From positions 148,634 through 212,633 of the forward strand of contig NMRA01000646.1 in NCBI GenBank assembly GCA_002633005.1: a stretch of DNA of 64,000 nucleotides. The letters run 5' to 3'. The stretch comes from Phoronis australis (taxonomy: Eukaryota; Phoronida; Phoronidae). A model generated the notes under the pieces. The model searched no databases, was not told where the DNA came from, and saw only the letters and a program-made list of their open reading frames with translations. Position numbers and translations under genes: made by a program. Position 1 is the stretch's first letter. Each line of letters starts with the position of its first letter. Shown piece by piece: positions 11,606-23,007 of this stretch.

Positions 11606-12211
11606 GTAGGTACCAGCCTAGGTTAGCAAACAGTAACACAGATCCTGTAAGTGTAACGGGAAACTTGAAATTCACCAGATGGAGCTGGTAAAATGATGGT
11701 AGAAATGCATCTATTCAGGTCACAAGGGAACCGTCCCTCAAGAGTTTTTCCTTGATGGTGAACAGCTTGTATTTTCAGTCTTTTCAGATGATACTGAGAG
11801 AGACCTTTCTTTATCAGCAGTATGTACTTAATATACTGTCGCACATTGTGTTGCTTTGGAAAAATGTTTTTGGCAGTATAAAAAATTATGTACTTAGTGC
11901 ATTTTAGCTTTGAGTTTCTAATATTCTGTTTGTCTGGTTGTTTCCGTTTTCAATAATTGAGCATTTTAATTTTTTTACATACTTAATTCATGTAAGTCCC
12001 GTAAGTACAAACCAGTAACAGTAGGGCAAGAATGAAACCATTCACGCACTCACGACACACCTTCAGATACACGTACAGCGTACATTGCGTGCATTTTAAT
12101 TTTTAGTTGACTTCAAGGTAAATAATAAAAGATGAAATAATGTCATTGGTAGTTGTTAAGTTATACTTTTATAACCTGTGTGTGACATTAAATGACTTGT
12201 TTTTGTTCTAG

Positions 12212-12366
12212 ATGCCGCACATACAATAACCTACCATCCTATTGCAAGTTGGTGAGGGACCCTCAGGACTCCTGTTGCACTGTACCTGATTGTAATTTCC
12301 CCGTTGTGACTAAGAGTCCAGTCACTGGGGCCAGGACTGTGACGCCCTTAGTGGGGAACAAAGTGG
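12212..12366 (+). CDS. VWC domain 7, second half (B exon)
   Basis: Acceptor TTGTTCTAG, donor G|GTAAGT. CRTYNNLPSYC, DSCC and PDCNF. Arg replaces Pro after the first Cys. Linker has KSPVTGARTVTP, shared in style with 15661. Confidence 0.86.
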
Positions 12367-13057
12367 GTAAGTCTGTTTTGCTCTGCTATGTAGGTTCACA
12401 TTCAAGCGTGTTTCGGATCTAGCTCCCAATTACCTTTGACCATGAACTTTTGACCTTGTATCAACCATCAAGGCAAAACTTTGTTCTGGAAGTAATATTT
12501 GACATTTAGCTTGTTAACTGGTCCAATAAATCATGGGGTGATCTCACATTTACCATGAACGCCCTGCCCCCATATTAGGGAACACCACCCCTTACCACAA
12601 TCCTCCTCTTTCAGATCCTTATAACCCTTCTTTTTGAAACTGGTTTTAAAGACTATTTCTTTTAATCATCCTCGTCCATTGTATTCTATTCATTTCATTT
12701 TATCTATTCCTGTTTTTATCATGCCATTTTGTGTTTTTGAAATTATTTTAACAATGAGCAGAGTCTGAAATGGAATAGATAATTTAAAAGTTAGTGTGGA
12801 ATACTTCAAAGTTTTTAGCTTTGAAGCAATGCAGTTTTCATCACAGTAATTAGTTACTAAAATTTATATTATTTGGTACATGGAGACTTACTCACTTCTG
12901 AGTTCAGTATAAGGTACATAGACCATGCATATTTGAACGAACCTTGTGGAACGTCTCTTTTTTCGATACCCTCAGCCAATGCTTTTTCGTCATTGAAAGG
13001 TTGCTCTTGGAATCCAATATCTTGGCAACTCGGAAAATATACCCTCAGTTCTCTCGG

Positions 13058-13092
13058 GGTGCCAAGTCAAAGGATGGTTGTCTGCACGACTA
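13058..13092 (+). pseudogene. Decayed partial copy of VWC exon A8
   Basis: GGTGCCAAGT followed by GGATGGTTGTCTG repeats the middle of the exon at 13125-13239 (about 100 bp downstream), with a small deletion and substitutions. No splice borders of its own. Confidence 0.5.
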
Positions 13093-13124
13093 GTGTGGTG
13101 TACATTCAATCTGTATCCTTGTAG

Positions 13125-13239
13125 GCTATTGTGAGTACAAAGGTAACAAGTACAATCAAGGTGCCAAGTGGAGAGATGGTTGTCTGTACAACTGCGAGTG
13201 TCTGGATGAAACCAATGGATACTATCAGTGCACAGATCT
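13125..13239 (+). CDS. VWC domain 8, first half (A exon)
   Basis: Acceptor TATCCTTGTAG, donor CT|GTAAGT, 115 nt. GYCEYKGNKYNQGAKW, RDGCLYNCECLDE and GYYQC. The YCEYKG start is shared only with 16734. Confidence 0.88.
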
Positions 13240-13667
13240 GTAAGTCGTATCACGGGGCTGTGGGAGCCATGGATATCTTTCCTTTACAATGACAACAAAG
13301 TCATTTCTTAAACCATTGTTTGAATTAGACCAAGTGTTTTTTGTTTTTAGTAATATATAGTACATGGAATCTATTTCAATATGTCAGGGTTGTTTTCACG
13401 TCAATCAAGATTTGTGTTGAGATGTGTTGAAAGAGATCATTCAAAATGTCCCCTAATTCCCATTGACCTATTTGGGACAACACCTGGAGTCGCATGTGCA
13501 ATGCATTGTGGGAAAACTTGATCTTGTCAGTAACTAACAAAGCGTGTACCATTTGATGCCAAGTGGATAATTTACCCTAAATTTCTTCTCTCAGATGTGG
13601 ATGCTTCGTTTTCATTTGTTTCTTAAAAAGTCAACGTGAATCTTGTGATCTCTTCATTCTGTTCAAG

Positions 13668-13834
13668 GTGTCCCAAATACAACAACTTGCCTGCCCAGTG
13701 TGTGCTGGAGACAGACCCCAGTAATCCATGCTGCAAGAAACCCAACTGTCAGTTTGTCACCAAGACAACGGTCATAACCGGTCAGGTTACGCCGTCAGCT
13801 ACGACCCGGTCACCCGTTGTGACATCCAAACCAG
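13668..13834 (+). CDS. VWC domain 8, second half (B exon)
   Basis: Acceptor CTGTTCAAG, donor G|GTGATG. CPKYNNLPAQC, NPCC and PNCQF, then VTKTTVITGQVTP, which is also the linker motif of 17234. Confidence 0.86.
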
Positions 13835-14498
13835 GTGATGTTTGCACTCTTGAAGAATGATTTTTAGTTCATTGAGCGGGTTTGCGTGGAAGAGCTCAGT
13901 TGATGCACTGGTTCATTTTGCTTGCAACATGTGTGTTGCAGGATTTGATTTCTGCTGTCAGCACAAGCTATACTTGACGAAAGTTGGATTTCTGAATTCT
14001 CTAGAGCTTAGCTTTTCAAAACCCATAAGGGGTAATATAACTTACAATAACCTTCTCAGCCAGCCCATGAACCTTTTTTTTAGCTGATTTTACTTACACT
14101 GGCCTACTTGGACAGCTGTATGATTAAGAGCAGGGTTCACAAAGAACTACTTTCACAGACCTTGTGTTTCAATTTCAAAAGGTCTATTGTGTGTGAAGGG
14201 CACCCATGTTTTTACTCTGTGGGCAAAGTTTTAAGCCACTATGTGGACAAGTTGTCCCCTCCAAGCCCATAATGTGATAAGTGTTAGTAATTTTCTAACA
14301 CTGGTATCTCCTGCTGTGTATGCATGCATCCGATATGTTGATATCTCTGTCGGCTTTTCAAGTATAGGAGTGTAGAGGACAATTTTCTGTATCCCCTCAA
14401 AATATGGGCGCCGTCTTGTTATTCTTTTTTTTGACAAGCATTCACATTTTGCTATCTTTCATTGATACTGTCTTGAATGTTCTTAATTTTCATTTTAG

Positions 14499-14630
14499 TC
14501 TGCGTCGACAAGATAAACAGCTGCAATGTTTATGGAAAGTCTGTATGCACTGAATATAAAGAATGGGCAACCGAGAACTGCCGTGATTATTGTGGGCTCT
14601 GTGGTGATGTTGTGAAACCCACAGCTTTAG
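14499..14630 (+). CDS. ShKT domain exon 2
   Basis: Acceptor CATTTTAG, donor G|GTAAAC, phase 1-1. VCVDKINSC, CTEYKEWATENC, DYCGLC. Six ShKT cysteines, short linker. Starts the second copy of the ShKT-VWC-VWC block. Confidence 0.86.
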
Positions 14631-14734
14631 GTAAACAAACTTGTTGAGACTTTGCCCAGATGTCTAACACATGGCACGTGTAGTAAAAGCTGTTACTCTG
14701 ATATCTCCATGATAGCAAGTAGCAGCATATGTTA

Positions 14735-14888
14735 ATAAAAACAACGGATTTAAATCGGCTTGACATGTTTCGGTGTTTATTGAAACACCATCATCAGAAG
14801 AAAATAAACAGTGGCCATCTTGCTAGGCCCAACAACAAGTAAGGATACACAGACACGTATCAAGCTGGTTTAAATCCGTCGTGGCTTT
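14735..14888 (-). mobile_element. Short inverted-repeat element with hammerhead-ribozyme-like core
   Basis: The ends are imperfect inverted repeats of about 26 bp (ACGGATTTAAATCGGCTTGA at the left; AAGCTGGTTTAAATCCGTC at the right). On the minus strand the middle reads CTGATGA, a 7-bp hairpin (GGTGTTT with AAACACC) and GAAAC, the order of a hammerhead core. There is one extra T before the hairpin and no convincing stem I, so catalysis is doubtful. Motifs of this kind are known from Penelope-like elements. Confidence 0.45.
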
Positions 14889-15340
14889 CATTTACTCCGA
14901 TATCGCAATAGTCATCTGTCGGTGCAATTGCAATGTAAAGTAATGCTAAATTATGTCCACCATAAGTAGCTAGGATATATATTTGAATTTCAAATGTGGA
15001 GATTTAACCAACGATTGTCTTCAAGATTGATATCAGCACAGCAAATAGATCTGCCCAGTATTTGTACTGTCTGTCAAAATGCTGCGTAACGGTTTTATAT
15101 TCAAGGTGTTTAGTTTTCTTATTTGCTGTGTTAAGAAACTGTTCATAAGAAATCATATGTACAATATATTTTATGAGTGATGGAATTGTTTAAGCTATCT
15201 TGGATGACATTCAAAACGGGGCCCGTGCTGACCCTGTTTCTTTTCAGCACTAGCTTTCTTTCACTAGCTTTCTGTCACTAGCTTTGTCTCACAATCGTTG
15301 TGTGTAACTTAGTATCAGTAATGTGGCTTCACTGTTCCAG

Positions 15341-15461
15341 CCAAGTTCTGTGTGTACACTGACAACCGAAAGTTTGGACAAGATGAAACATGGGAAGATG
15401 GCTGCAAGTACAGATGTAAATGTGAAGATGCCGACATTGGCTACTACGTGTGTACAGACAG
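15341..15461 (+). CDS. VWC domain 9, first half (A exon)
   Basis: Acceptor CTGTTCCAG, donor AG|GTAGGG, 121 nt. AKFCVYTDNRKFGQDETW, EDGCKYRCKCED, GYYVC. Paralogue of 11485. Confidence 0.88.
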
Positions 15462-15660
15462 GTAGGGAATTATTAATGTTATCCTTATCCACATTTGTAA
15501 GTGGCAAAACTTGTCTTTTCAAGGCTCTTGAGCAAAAAATAGGATATTACTTGCCATACCCCAATAAAATGCAAAAGTTAACTAATGTATTGGAAGCAAT
15601 CTTATATATATCTCTTGATAGCATATGTGTGTACCTATATCTTCATTCTTGTCTGCTCAG

Positions 15661-15821
15661 GTGCAAAACATACAACAACCTTCCTTCGTTCTGTCAACTT
15701 GTGCCCGACACCGCGGACCCGTGCTGTAGGGTCCCCAAGTGCGACTTCCCCAGTTTCACTCAATCTCCGGTCACTGGCAGTGGCAGTGGCAGAGTGACGG
15801 CAAAACCTGGCACCAAGCTCA
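15661..15821 (+). CDS. VWC domain 9, second half (B exon)
   Basis: Acceptor TGTCTGCTCAG, donor A|GTAAGT. CKTYNNLPSFC, DPCC and PKCDF; linker TQSPVTGSGSG. Only 199 bp of intron separates it from its A exon, the shortest A-B intron here. Paralogue of 12212. Confidence 0.87.
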
Positions 15822-16394
15822 GTAAGTCAAGACATGGTCTGTAAATATTGCAACTATGTTAAACTTTAGTAAGTCAACAGGTGGTATGTAAGTATTGCAA
15901 CTATAGTATACTTAGTAAGTCAACAGATGGTTTGTAAATATTGCTACCATGTTGTACTTTACATATTGAATGTGAACCTCTTAGTGATAGCAAACTTGTT
16001 CTTGTATGCCAAGAATTTTGTGTTTTATTTTCTTGGTATTTAGCTTAGCTTTTGAATGGGTAACGACCCAAGTAGGCAGAGGATCCTCATCCCAATAAAC
16101 CTATCCACTCAAACGGCTGTGCAAAGTTGCCTGGCCAATTAGGAAAGGCACTTAAAGTTGCGTGAAATGTCGTTACAAAATTGCAATTTTTTAGACTAAG
16201 TCTCAGATCTGATGTTTTTCCTTGATAATTCACTTGTGTTCTCGCTCATAGTTTTCATCAACGTTATTAAATAATCTGAAACAGGAATTTCTCAATTAGG
16301 CTTTAACAGTGTTTTTTTTTCTGTACATATGGCGCGTTTTGTAGACGTCTGCCCAAAGTCATTATAAGGTCACCATCTCCCAGTGTGATTAGTG

Positions 16395-16645
16395 TAAAAA
16401 TGGCCAGTTGCCGTTTGGGCAACTGAATGAAGGACTGTTCAAAGAAAAAGTTTGGTTATGAGAGTATTTGTTCAAGTTGTAAGTAATTAAAGACATGTAC
16501 AGGCTCTAAAGGTGTCCCCTCCCTGTGGTGGTTTAATCAGTGTGAGGCATTCATTGAAAAGCTTTCAGTGTATGGAGGGCCTATGGGATATCCACCGTCT
16601 CTACTGCCAGTTGAGACTGGCATTATCTAGGTCATACGTTGTTTG
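16395..16645 (+). mobile_element. Partial copy of the fold-back element found at 30460-31165
   Basis: Shares AAAATGGCCAGTTGCC, GAATGAAGGACTG, AAGAAAAAGTTTG, GTATTTGTTCAAGTTG, ATTAAAGACAT and GTTTAATCAGTGTGAGG with one arm of the later element. No coding capacity. Lies about 90 bp before a VWC exon. Confidence 0.6.
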
Positions 16646-16733
16646 CATTCTGCATTACCTTGGTCAGGACTTTCAGGTTCCAACTCCATCTGTCTTCACG
16701 ATACTAGTTGTGTCCTACTTTACTCTGTTACAG

Positions 16734-16848
16734 CGTACTGTGAGTATAAGGGTACAAAGTACAGCAAAGGCGCCACCTGGAAGGATGGATGCTCATACAA
16801 CTGCGAGTGCATTGATGAGACCACAGGATACTACGAGTGCACAGATAT
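16734..16848 (+). CDS. VWC domain 10, first half (A exon)
   Basis: Acceptor CTCTGTTACAG, donor AT|GTAAGG, 115 nt. TYCEYKGTKYSKGATW, KDGCSYNCECIDE, GYYEC. Paralogue of 13125. Confidence 0.88.
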
Positions 16849-17233
16849 GTAAGGATCTTTACTTCACTTATTGCTTTTATGTTTCCTATAATTGTCTTTT
16901 TTCCGGTCACTAATTTTGTCTATATCAGTTTCCAAGTGTGCTGAGATGCAGTGCTTTAGTGCACTGTGGCATTTTGAATTTGTAGGGTGATTAGTTCGCA
17001 TAGTGGTTCATGGTCCTGCTGAGAAGATAATTGTTTTATTGCCCTATATGGGTTTTGAATAGCTAAGGCCAGAATGGGTAGAGTTACGAAATTAAGTGCA
17101 ACTCACTTCGCTAAGGCAACTGTCCATGATTGCAAAATTATTGCAAGGTAGTATATCCAACAAAATGCTCGGTATTATGTGATACATTTTACTTCATATT
17201 CTGGTCATTAATTTGGACACTTGTTCTATGCAG

Positions 17234-17382
17234 GTGCCCAACCTATAACAACCTTCCTCCAGTATGCACACTGGTACAAGATCCTACTAACCCTTGCTGC
17301 AAGAAGCCCTCTTGTTCATTTGTTTCCAAAACTACCGTCATCACCGGTCAAGTGACACCAGCGCCACCTACTAAACCAACGG
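17234..17382 (+). CDS. VWC domain 10, second half (B exon)
   Basis: Acceptor TTCTATGCAG, donor G|GTAAGC. CPTYNNLPPVC, NPCC, PSCSF and SKTTVITGQVTP. Last VWC; everything after it up to 30458 is ShKT. Confidence 0.87.
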
Positions 17383-20337
17383 GTAAGCTTACTCGTGCTT
17401 AAGAAATATTCATTTGAGTGCTGTTTAAAAATCACATGGGATACTGATGAAATAGAAAGTATGTGACACCCACAGGTTTCTTTTTTGTCAAAAATTCCCA
17501 TGGGGGTGTGCACTATTCGCATTCTAGTGCATAGAGCAATTCTACATTTCACAGGGTGTTTCACTATCATTGTATGCTCCATTAATTTTACATTTGGCCA
17601 TTGCATGACACGTGCCACAAAAGCGAATTCTGTGTACTGCTAGGCATTCGGGCAAGGTCGGGGTTTGTTTACAGCATTGTTATTGTTGTGATGGCATTGA
17701 GTGCTCCTTATGCCTACAGAAATATGAGTATGAGTGATATTGTTTTCACAATATCGAAATTTTCTATCAAACAACCAGATGTCAGTTGCAGACATTACCA
17801 CTAATATGCATACGTCATATTATCAAAGTAATTGTAATTAATTATTTTATCAATGTAAAAACTGCAACCGTAAACATGTTTGTAATATCGTTTTCACTTT
17901 ACATAGAGACCTGTAGTGCCTTCTGTTTTAATATTTATTACGAAAACACATTAGAGTTAAGCATTACTACTGCCTTTTGTCTGTCCACGGCATGCACTGA
18001 TGTTCTCAAAAATGCACTGAATAAATCATATAGCGAAGCCAATTTAAATTTATTTGTGTATAAATTAAATTTAATTTTATGGAAACCAATAAATTTTTTT
18101 AATTAAAAATTTCTCAATAATTAGCAACAAATTTTAAAGCAGTATCCAACAAAACTATCAAAAATTGTAAATTTTCTGAATCATTTGTTTGGGTATTTAA
18201 TGTAGTGGAGGTTCGGGGAAATTCAGACGAAGGTACTTAGCTTGACTTGCTTATCTGCTATAAATTGAAGGCTAATAACATTTGACGAGTCATGGGAAAT
18301 TCGCAAATCTTTGAGAAATCAACCAATGATACTCTTCGTAACTAGTTCAGTGTGAATGCGTTCAAATAAAGACAATGGTCAAAATCTAGGAAATTAGGAT
18401 ACAGGTGAGGGAAATCGGACAGAGCGGCAGGGATCAGCAAACTCTGAATGGGAAAAACTTGGACAAAATAAATAATAGTTCTTTATGATTTCAAAATATT
18501 AGCAGTGTCATCATGAGCGAATAACAAAATTTGAGAAGTCATGGCCTGACCACATAAACGATGTGAAAGCAAAATATGTGTCATTGTCAATTTATGTGCA
18601 GCCCACATTTTAAACAGCGCCATTGTTGTTGACAATTTATGTCGTAAATTGACCTCTATACACAGAAGGTCATCACGTGAGTATAAAAATCTCTCAAACA
18701 AGCACCGAGAAAAGTAGCCTAAAGGGATAGTGTCCAAATTTCCCGCAGCATGCAAAGAGTTGGAGGGGAAATTGGGACTCCCTTTTTATCAAATCACGCA
18801 TTTTTGTATGTTTTTGTATTAATACAGGAAACAGCAGCGTTATTTGATAATGAAGTAAAGAAATAATAAAAACAGCGTGCTTTGTAATGACAATGCTGTG
18901 GGAGTTTCCCAGGGATTCCCATGTCATCCTAAGAAATATAGACGAGAAGTGTGTGCAAATACCTAGAATTTGCACTACCATAGATGCAAAATGGCATTAT
19001 GTTGAATATTGTGCGAGGTGACGGCAAAATGAAATTACTGAACAAATGCTTTTGTTATGCACCCACATATTTGGGCGCATTATGCTGTCTGTCCGTCCGT
19101 CTGTCCATCTGGCGTCCGGCGTCCGCTGCTCTATCTCCATAACCCCTTGACGTATGTTCATAAAATTTTGCACAGTCATGTGTTCCTTCCGTGGATGGGG
19201 CGGCGTGAGCGAACTTTCGGATCGATCCAACGACCGGTGTCCCCCCTAGTGGCAGTTTTTGTTTTTTACGCTTACCTCTGTATTTTCAAAAGTCCTTAAC
19301 GGATTTTTATGAAATTCTGTAATATGTAGGCACCTAGTTGTGAGATGACGCATCTAACTACTGTGGCGCCTCTTAGTGGTAGTTTTGTTTTGTTTTGTTT
19401 TGCGCCTATAGCTGTATCTCCTAAACCCAATGCAGGATCTTTATTAAATTTAATAAATGTATTTATATAAAGATAACAACAGACGGATGCGGTGTCCACT
19501 AGTGGCAATTTCATTTTATTCTGTTTCCCTTTGTTTCTCTGAAGTTCCTCCACAGATTTTCATGAAATATGTCATGTTCCTGTTTTTGGATGGATTGTAC
19601 GTTTTTGCATCATCTAGTGGCCATTTTCATGATACAAATAAATAACCCTAAAAGCACACCATTGGTCCACCTTACTCATTTACATAAAAAAGTCTTGCAA
19701 AACGAGACTTTAGCGAAATTGTAATGGTAACTGGTTCTCGGATAGTTTCAGGCACACTGGAGGACTCGGGGGTTGTGTGTAAATTATTAATTCATTTGCA
19801 TATTTATGGTTTTAATGAATGATACATAGCATCTTTAAGTTTGAGATAATGTCAAGTTGTTTAGCTAGTAAGTTAACCAAAGAATCATACTATTAGTGAT
19901 GTAAGATAGAACATAATTTTGCTTTCCTCTTAAAAATTCAGTATGACCCATGTTTGTCATTTTTGACACCACTTTCAAGTTCAGATGCTGCAGAGTATGA
20001 CAAGAGAACCGATTGTCACTAGTGTGGTACTGATATTTGCTAAAATCAGTACAGAGAGTGGGCCAAAGAGAACTGTGAGGGTTACTTTGGACATTGTGGT
20101 GGCATATTCACTCCAAAGCCAAATCACATCGATATCCGGGTGGAATTTTAAAACCACTTCAACCATCAATAATTACCATTTGTTATGTACCAAGTGAGTT
20201 GCTAGTTTTTTTTTTGATCAGTAAATATTTTTACGGTATCCAATCATTAAAGGATTTAGTTCAACTGACTTGCTCATTCATAGATGTCTAAAAGTGAAAG
20301 TTAAAAGTCACTATTTGTTGCTATCATTGTCTTGCAG
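17383..20337. other. Long intron before the ShKT array
   Basis: No intact exon. Holds copies of the dispersed CTAGTGG repeat at about 19080-19640 (motif at 19246, 19373, 19499 and 19614, a spacing of 115-127 bp) and one dead ShKT exon. The rest is AT-rich and unrecognised. Confidence 0.55.
19993..20135 (+). pseudogene. Dead ShKT exon
   Basis: Aligns with the exon at 20338. DKRTDCH and QYREWAKENC are readable, but there are TAG and TAA stops in frame and the C of YCGHC has become Phe. Not usable as an exon. Confidence 0.75.
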
Positions 20338-20559
20338 ATTGTACTGACAAGAGGTCTGATTGTAACCAGTATGGTGGTGACATTTGTTACAATGAGTACA
20401 TGGATTGGGCCAGAGAGAATTGTGCTGATTACTGTGGACATTGTGATGGTACATTCACTCCAAGGCCAAATCCTGGCACTACAAAATCTCCAGTTGCTAG
20501 TACAAAGTCACCCAACCCAAGCACTGGCGTTGTACCCAATCCATCTACCAAGAAACCAG
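20338..20559 (+). CDS. ShKT array exon E1
   Basis: Acceptor GTCTTGCAG, donor G|GTGGGA, 222 nt, phase 1-1. DCTDKRSDC, CYNEYMDWARENC, DYCGHC, then a linker with TPRPNPGTTKSP and NPSTGVVPNPSTKKP. Founding member of the E1 class; its 3' part recurs at 28273. Confidence 0.88.
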
Positions 20560-20740
20560 GTGGGATTTTGAAATCACCTTCACCTTCAATATAATAAACC
20601 GTTTGTTGTGGACCAAGTAGGTTTGTTGTGGACCAAGTAGGTTTGTTGTTCAGTATAACCTGTCATCACGGTTTGTGATGTGAAAGTTTTCATTGATAGG
20701 CATTATCAGTTTTCCTTTTGTTTTTAACATCACTTACAAG

Positions 20741-20961
20741 AGAGCTTATTATGTAAACAGTGCGGTAGTGACCTCTTTGGAATAACTGCAACAAATTGGA
20801 CATACAGGATTGCGTTAATTATTGTGGATATTGCAGTTGTTATGCATTCTCTCCAAGGCCAAGTCCTGAAATGTCAAAAGCACTACTTGCCAGTACAAAA
20901 TTTCTCCTCACAATTAAACTAATTACTGACATTGTAACTAATGCGTCTACCAAACCACCAG
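20741..20961 (+). pseudogene. Decayed ShKT exon (P1)
   Basis: The second half is readable (CVNYCGYC, FSPRPSPEMSK, NASTKPP) and a GGTGTAA donor-like end remains. The first half has lost the DCTDK cysteines and is frameshifted near 20790. Same position and decay as 28656-28876. Confidence 0.7.
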
Positions 20962-21200
20962 GTGTAATTTTCGAATCGCGTTAGCCATGAACAAGTACCA
21001 AGATTTTTTGTTGGCCAAGCAAGCTGTTCAGTATGACATACTTTGGTCGTGTGCATTAATTTTATTCGTGTGTTTATTGTGTAGTGTATGTAGTTTACGG
21101 TATCCAATCATTTAAGCATTTGGTTCACCTGAGTTGCTCATTTAGTGCAACTTAAAAATGATGGTTAACAGGCACTATCTTTGGTATCATTGTCGTTCAG

Positions 21201-21449
21201 GTTGTACTGACAAGAGAACTGATTGTAACCAGTACAGTAGGGAAGTTTGTTACAATGAGTACATGGATTGGGCCAGAGAGAATTGTGCTGATTACTGTGG
21301 ACATTGTTCTGGTACATTTACAAAAGGACCTGTTGTTTCGCCGAAACCGGGTACTGGGATTGTCCCGAATCCAACAACAAGTAGACCAGGTGTGAGTAAT
21401 AAACCACCTTCACGGACCACCAGAAAGCCAGGTGTCACAGTGATTCCAG
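21201..21449 (+). CDS. ShKT array exon E2
   Basis: Acceptor GTCGTTCAG, donor G|GTATAT, 249 nt, phase 1-1. GCTDKRTDC, CYNEYMDWARENC, DYCGHC, then a linker GPVVSPKPGTGIV and a basic PPSRTTRKPGVTVIP end. An internal GTGAGT at about 21391 could act as an earlier donor. Confidence 0.87.
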
Positions 21450-22029
21450 GTATATTATTCTGATATTTAGTATTTTTATTCTTAGATCTTTCAAAGAATG
21501 CAAAGTGCATGGAAGTACCACTTGTTATTGAGATTGTATTTCATGTTTGAATTTGGTATACATCATGATCATGGATTCTGTATGTTGTTGTTTATCTTAC
21601 ATCGGTGTAATCCTGTGATTGTGTTTGGTGTTGAGTATTGGGTGATTAAGGACACTTTTCACCCTGCTTAGCAGCCTAAAACGAGAAGTTTAAAGTAGGT
21701 TTTTTACTCTGAGCAAGTCAGCCTCATAATATTCAATGCCATGGTAGGATTACATTATTTACATCACTGCCTCATTTCACGGTCAATAGGTACACGCATG
21801 TTGTTCGAATTCTCCCTTTAGTGTTGGCTAACCACAGTTACCTCATCTGCATTTTTTGTGTCACTGATGGTCTCAGTGTTCTTTTTATAATGGAAAGGAA
21901 AACCCTATTGTAAGGAATATTGTGGAAATGATAATGTTTATAGGAATTGGCCAAATTGGACCTTCGTTTTTACTCAGCTAAAGGGAGCAAAGTGTAATTT
22001 TATTCAAGCCATTTCCTTTTTTCTTCTAG

Positions 22030-22251
22030 GTTGTGTTGATAAGATTCCAAACTGTCACGACTATTCTCCTGATGTGTGTTTCAATGAGTACAGTGATTGG
22101 GCCAAACAGAACTGTGCTGACTTCTGTGGACATTGTGATGGTACATTCACTCCAAGGCCAAATCCCGGCACTACAAAATCTCCAGTTGCTAGTACAAAGG
22201 CACCCAATCCAAGAAGTAGCATTGCACCCAATCCATCTACCAAGAAACCAG
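22030..22251 (+). CDS. ShKT array exon V1
   Basis: Acceptor TTTTTTCTTCTAG, donor G|GTAAGA, 222 nt. GCVDKIPNC, CFNEYSDWAKQNC, DFCGHC. The V class differs from E and T by VDKIPNC and DFCGHC. First exon of the approximately 1.56-kb repeat unit. Confidence 0.88.
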
Positions 22252-22383
22252 GTAAGAACTTGGGATCACTTTGACATTCAAAAAGTAAACCATCAACTAT
22301 GTTAATGTTTAATATAACATGTTTTTACTAACGTGCTGTATGAAATTAATCATTGATAGCCATTATCAATTTTACTTCTTGAG

Positions 22384-22516
22384 ATTGTACTTGTAGCTAA
22401 TTGTAACCAGTGTTGTAGTGACCTTTTTAACAATAATTACATCGAGGACTGTTGATCATTGTGGACATTGTACGTAATCCATCAACCAAACTAACTGTTG
22501 CAACTTTGGAATCACC
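22384..22516 (+). pseudogene. Decayed ShKT exon (Pa), unit 1
   Basis: TTGTACTTGTAGCTAATTG recalls the DCTDKRTDC start, and a GTGGACATTG core recalls CGHC, but stops and indels break it. Copies at 23943, 25498, 27065 and 30075 show the same damage. Confidence 0.65.
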
Positions 22517-22713
22517 TTAGGCATGAACAGGTACCATTTTTATGGACCATGCAGGCTGTTCAGTATAATGGGTATTGGCCATGTGCATTAATTGTTGTGT
22601 TTGAAGTGTGGTTCATGTTTTTACAGTATTCAATCATTTAAGGGTTTGATTCAACTAATTTACTCACTAATAGGAAGTGAAGGGCACTATGTGTTGGTAT
22701 GATTGTCCTTCAG

Positions 22714-23007
22714 ATTGTACTGACAAGAGAACTGATTGTCACCTGTATGGTAGTGACATTTGTCACAATGAGTTCAAGGATTGGGCCAGAGAGAATTGTG
22801 CTGATTACTGTGGACATTGTCCTGGTACATCTACTCCAAAGCCAAATCCTGGTACATCCAAAGCACCAGTGGCAAGTACAAAGGGACCCGTTGTTTCGCC
22901 GAAACCGGGTACTGGGATTGTCCCGAATCCAACAACAAGTAGACCAGGTGTGAGTAATAAACCACCTTCACGGACCACCAGAAAGCCAGGTGTCACAGTG
23001 ATTCCAG
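22714..23007 (+). CDS. ShKT array exon T1
   Basis: Acceptor GTCCTTCAG, donor G|GTATAT, 294 nt. DCTDKRTDCHLYGSDIC, NEFKDWARENC, DYCGHC. Its head is distinct, but the tail from GPVVSPKPG onward and the following intron match E2, so T exons look like head-tail fusions. Confidence 0.88.

Larger units (their letters stand above)
928..17233. other. Introns of the VWC block
   Basis: The introns (0.2-0.9 kb, AT-rich) hold no further exon I can support beyond the repeats listed separately. A tRNA-like stretch with a B-box-like sequence lies on the minus strand near 4185-4245. Long unassigned stretches: 3052-3862, 4768-5622, 7055-7775, 9988-10891, 12367-13124, 15822-16394. Confidence 0.5.
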
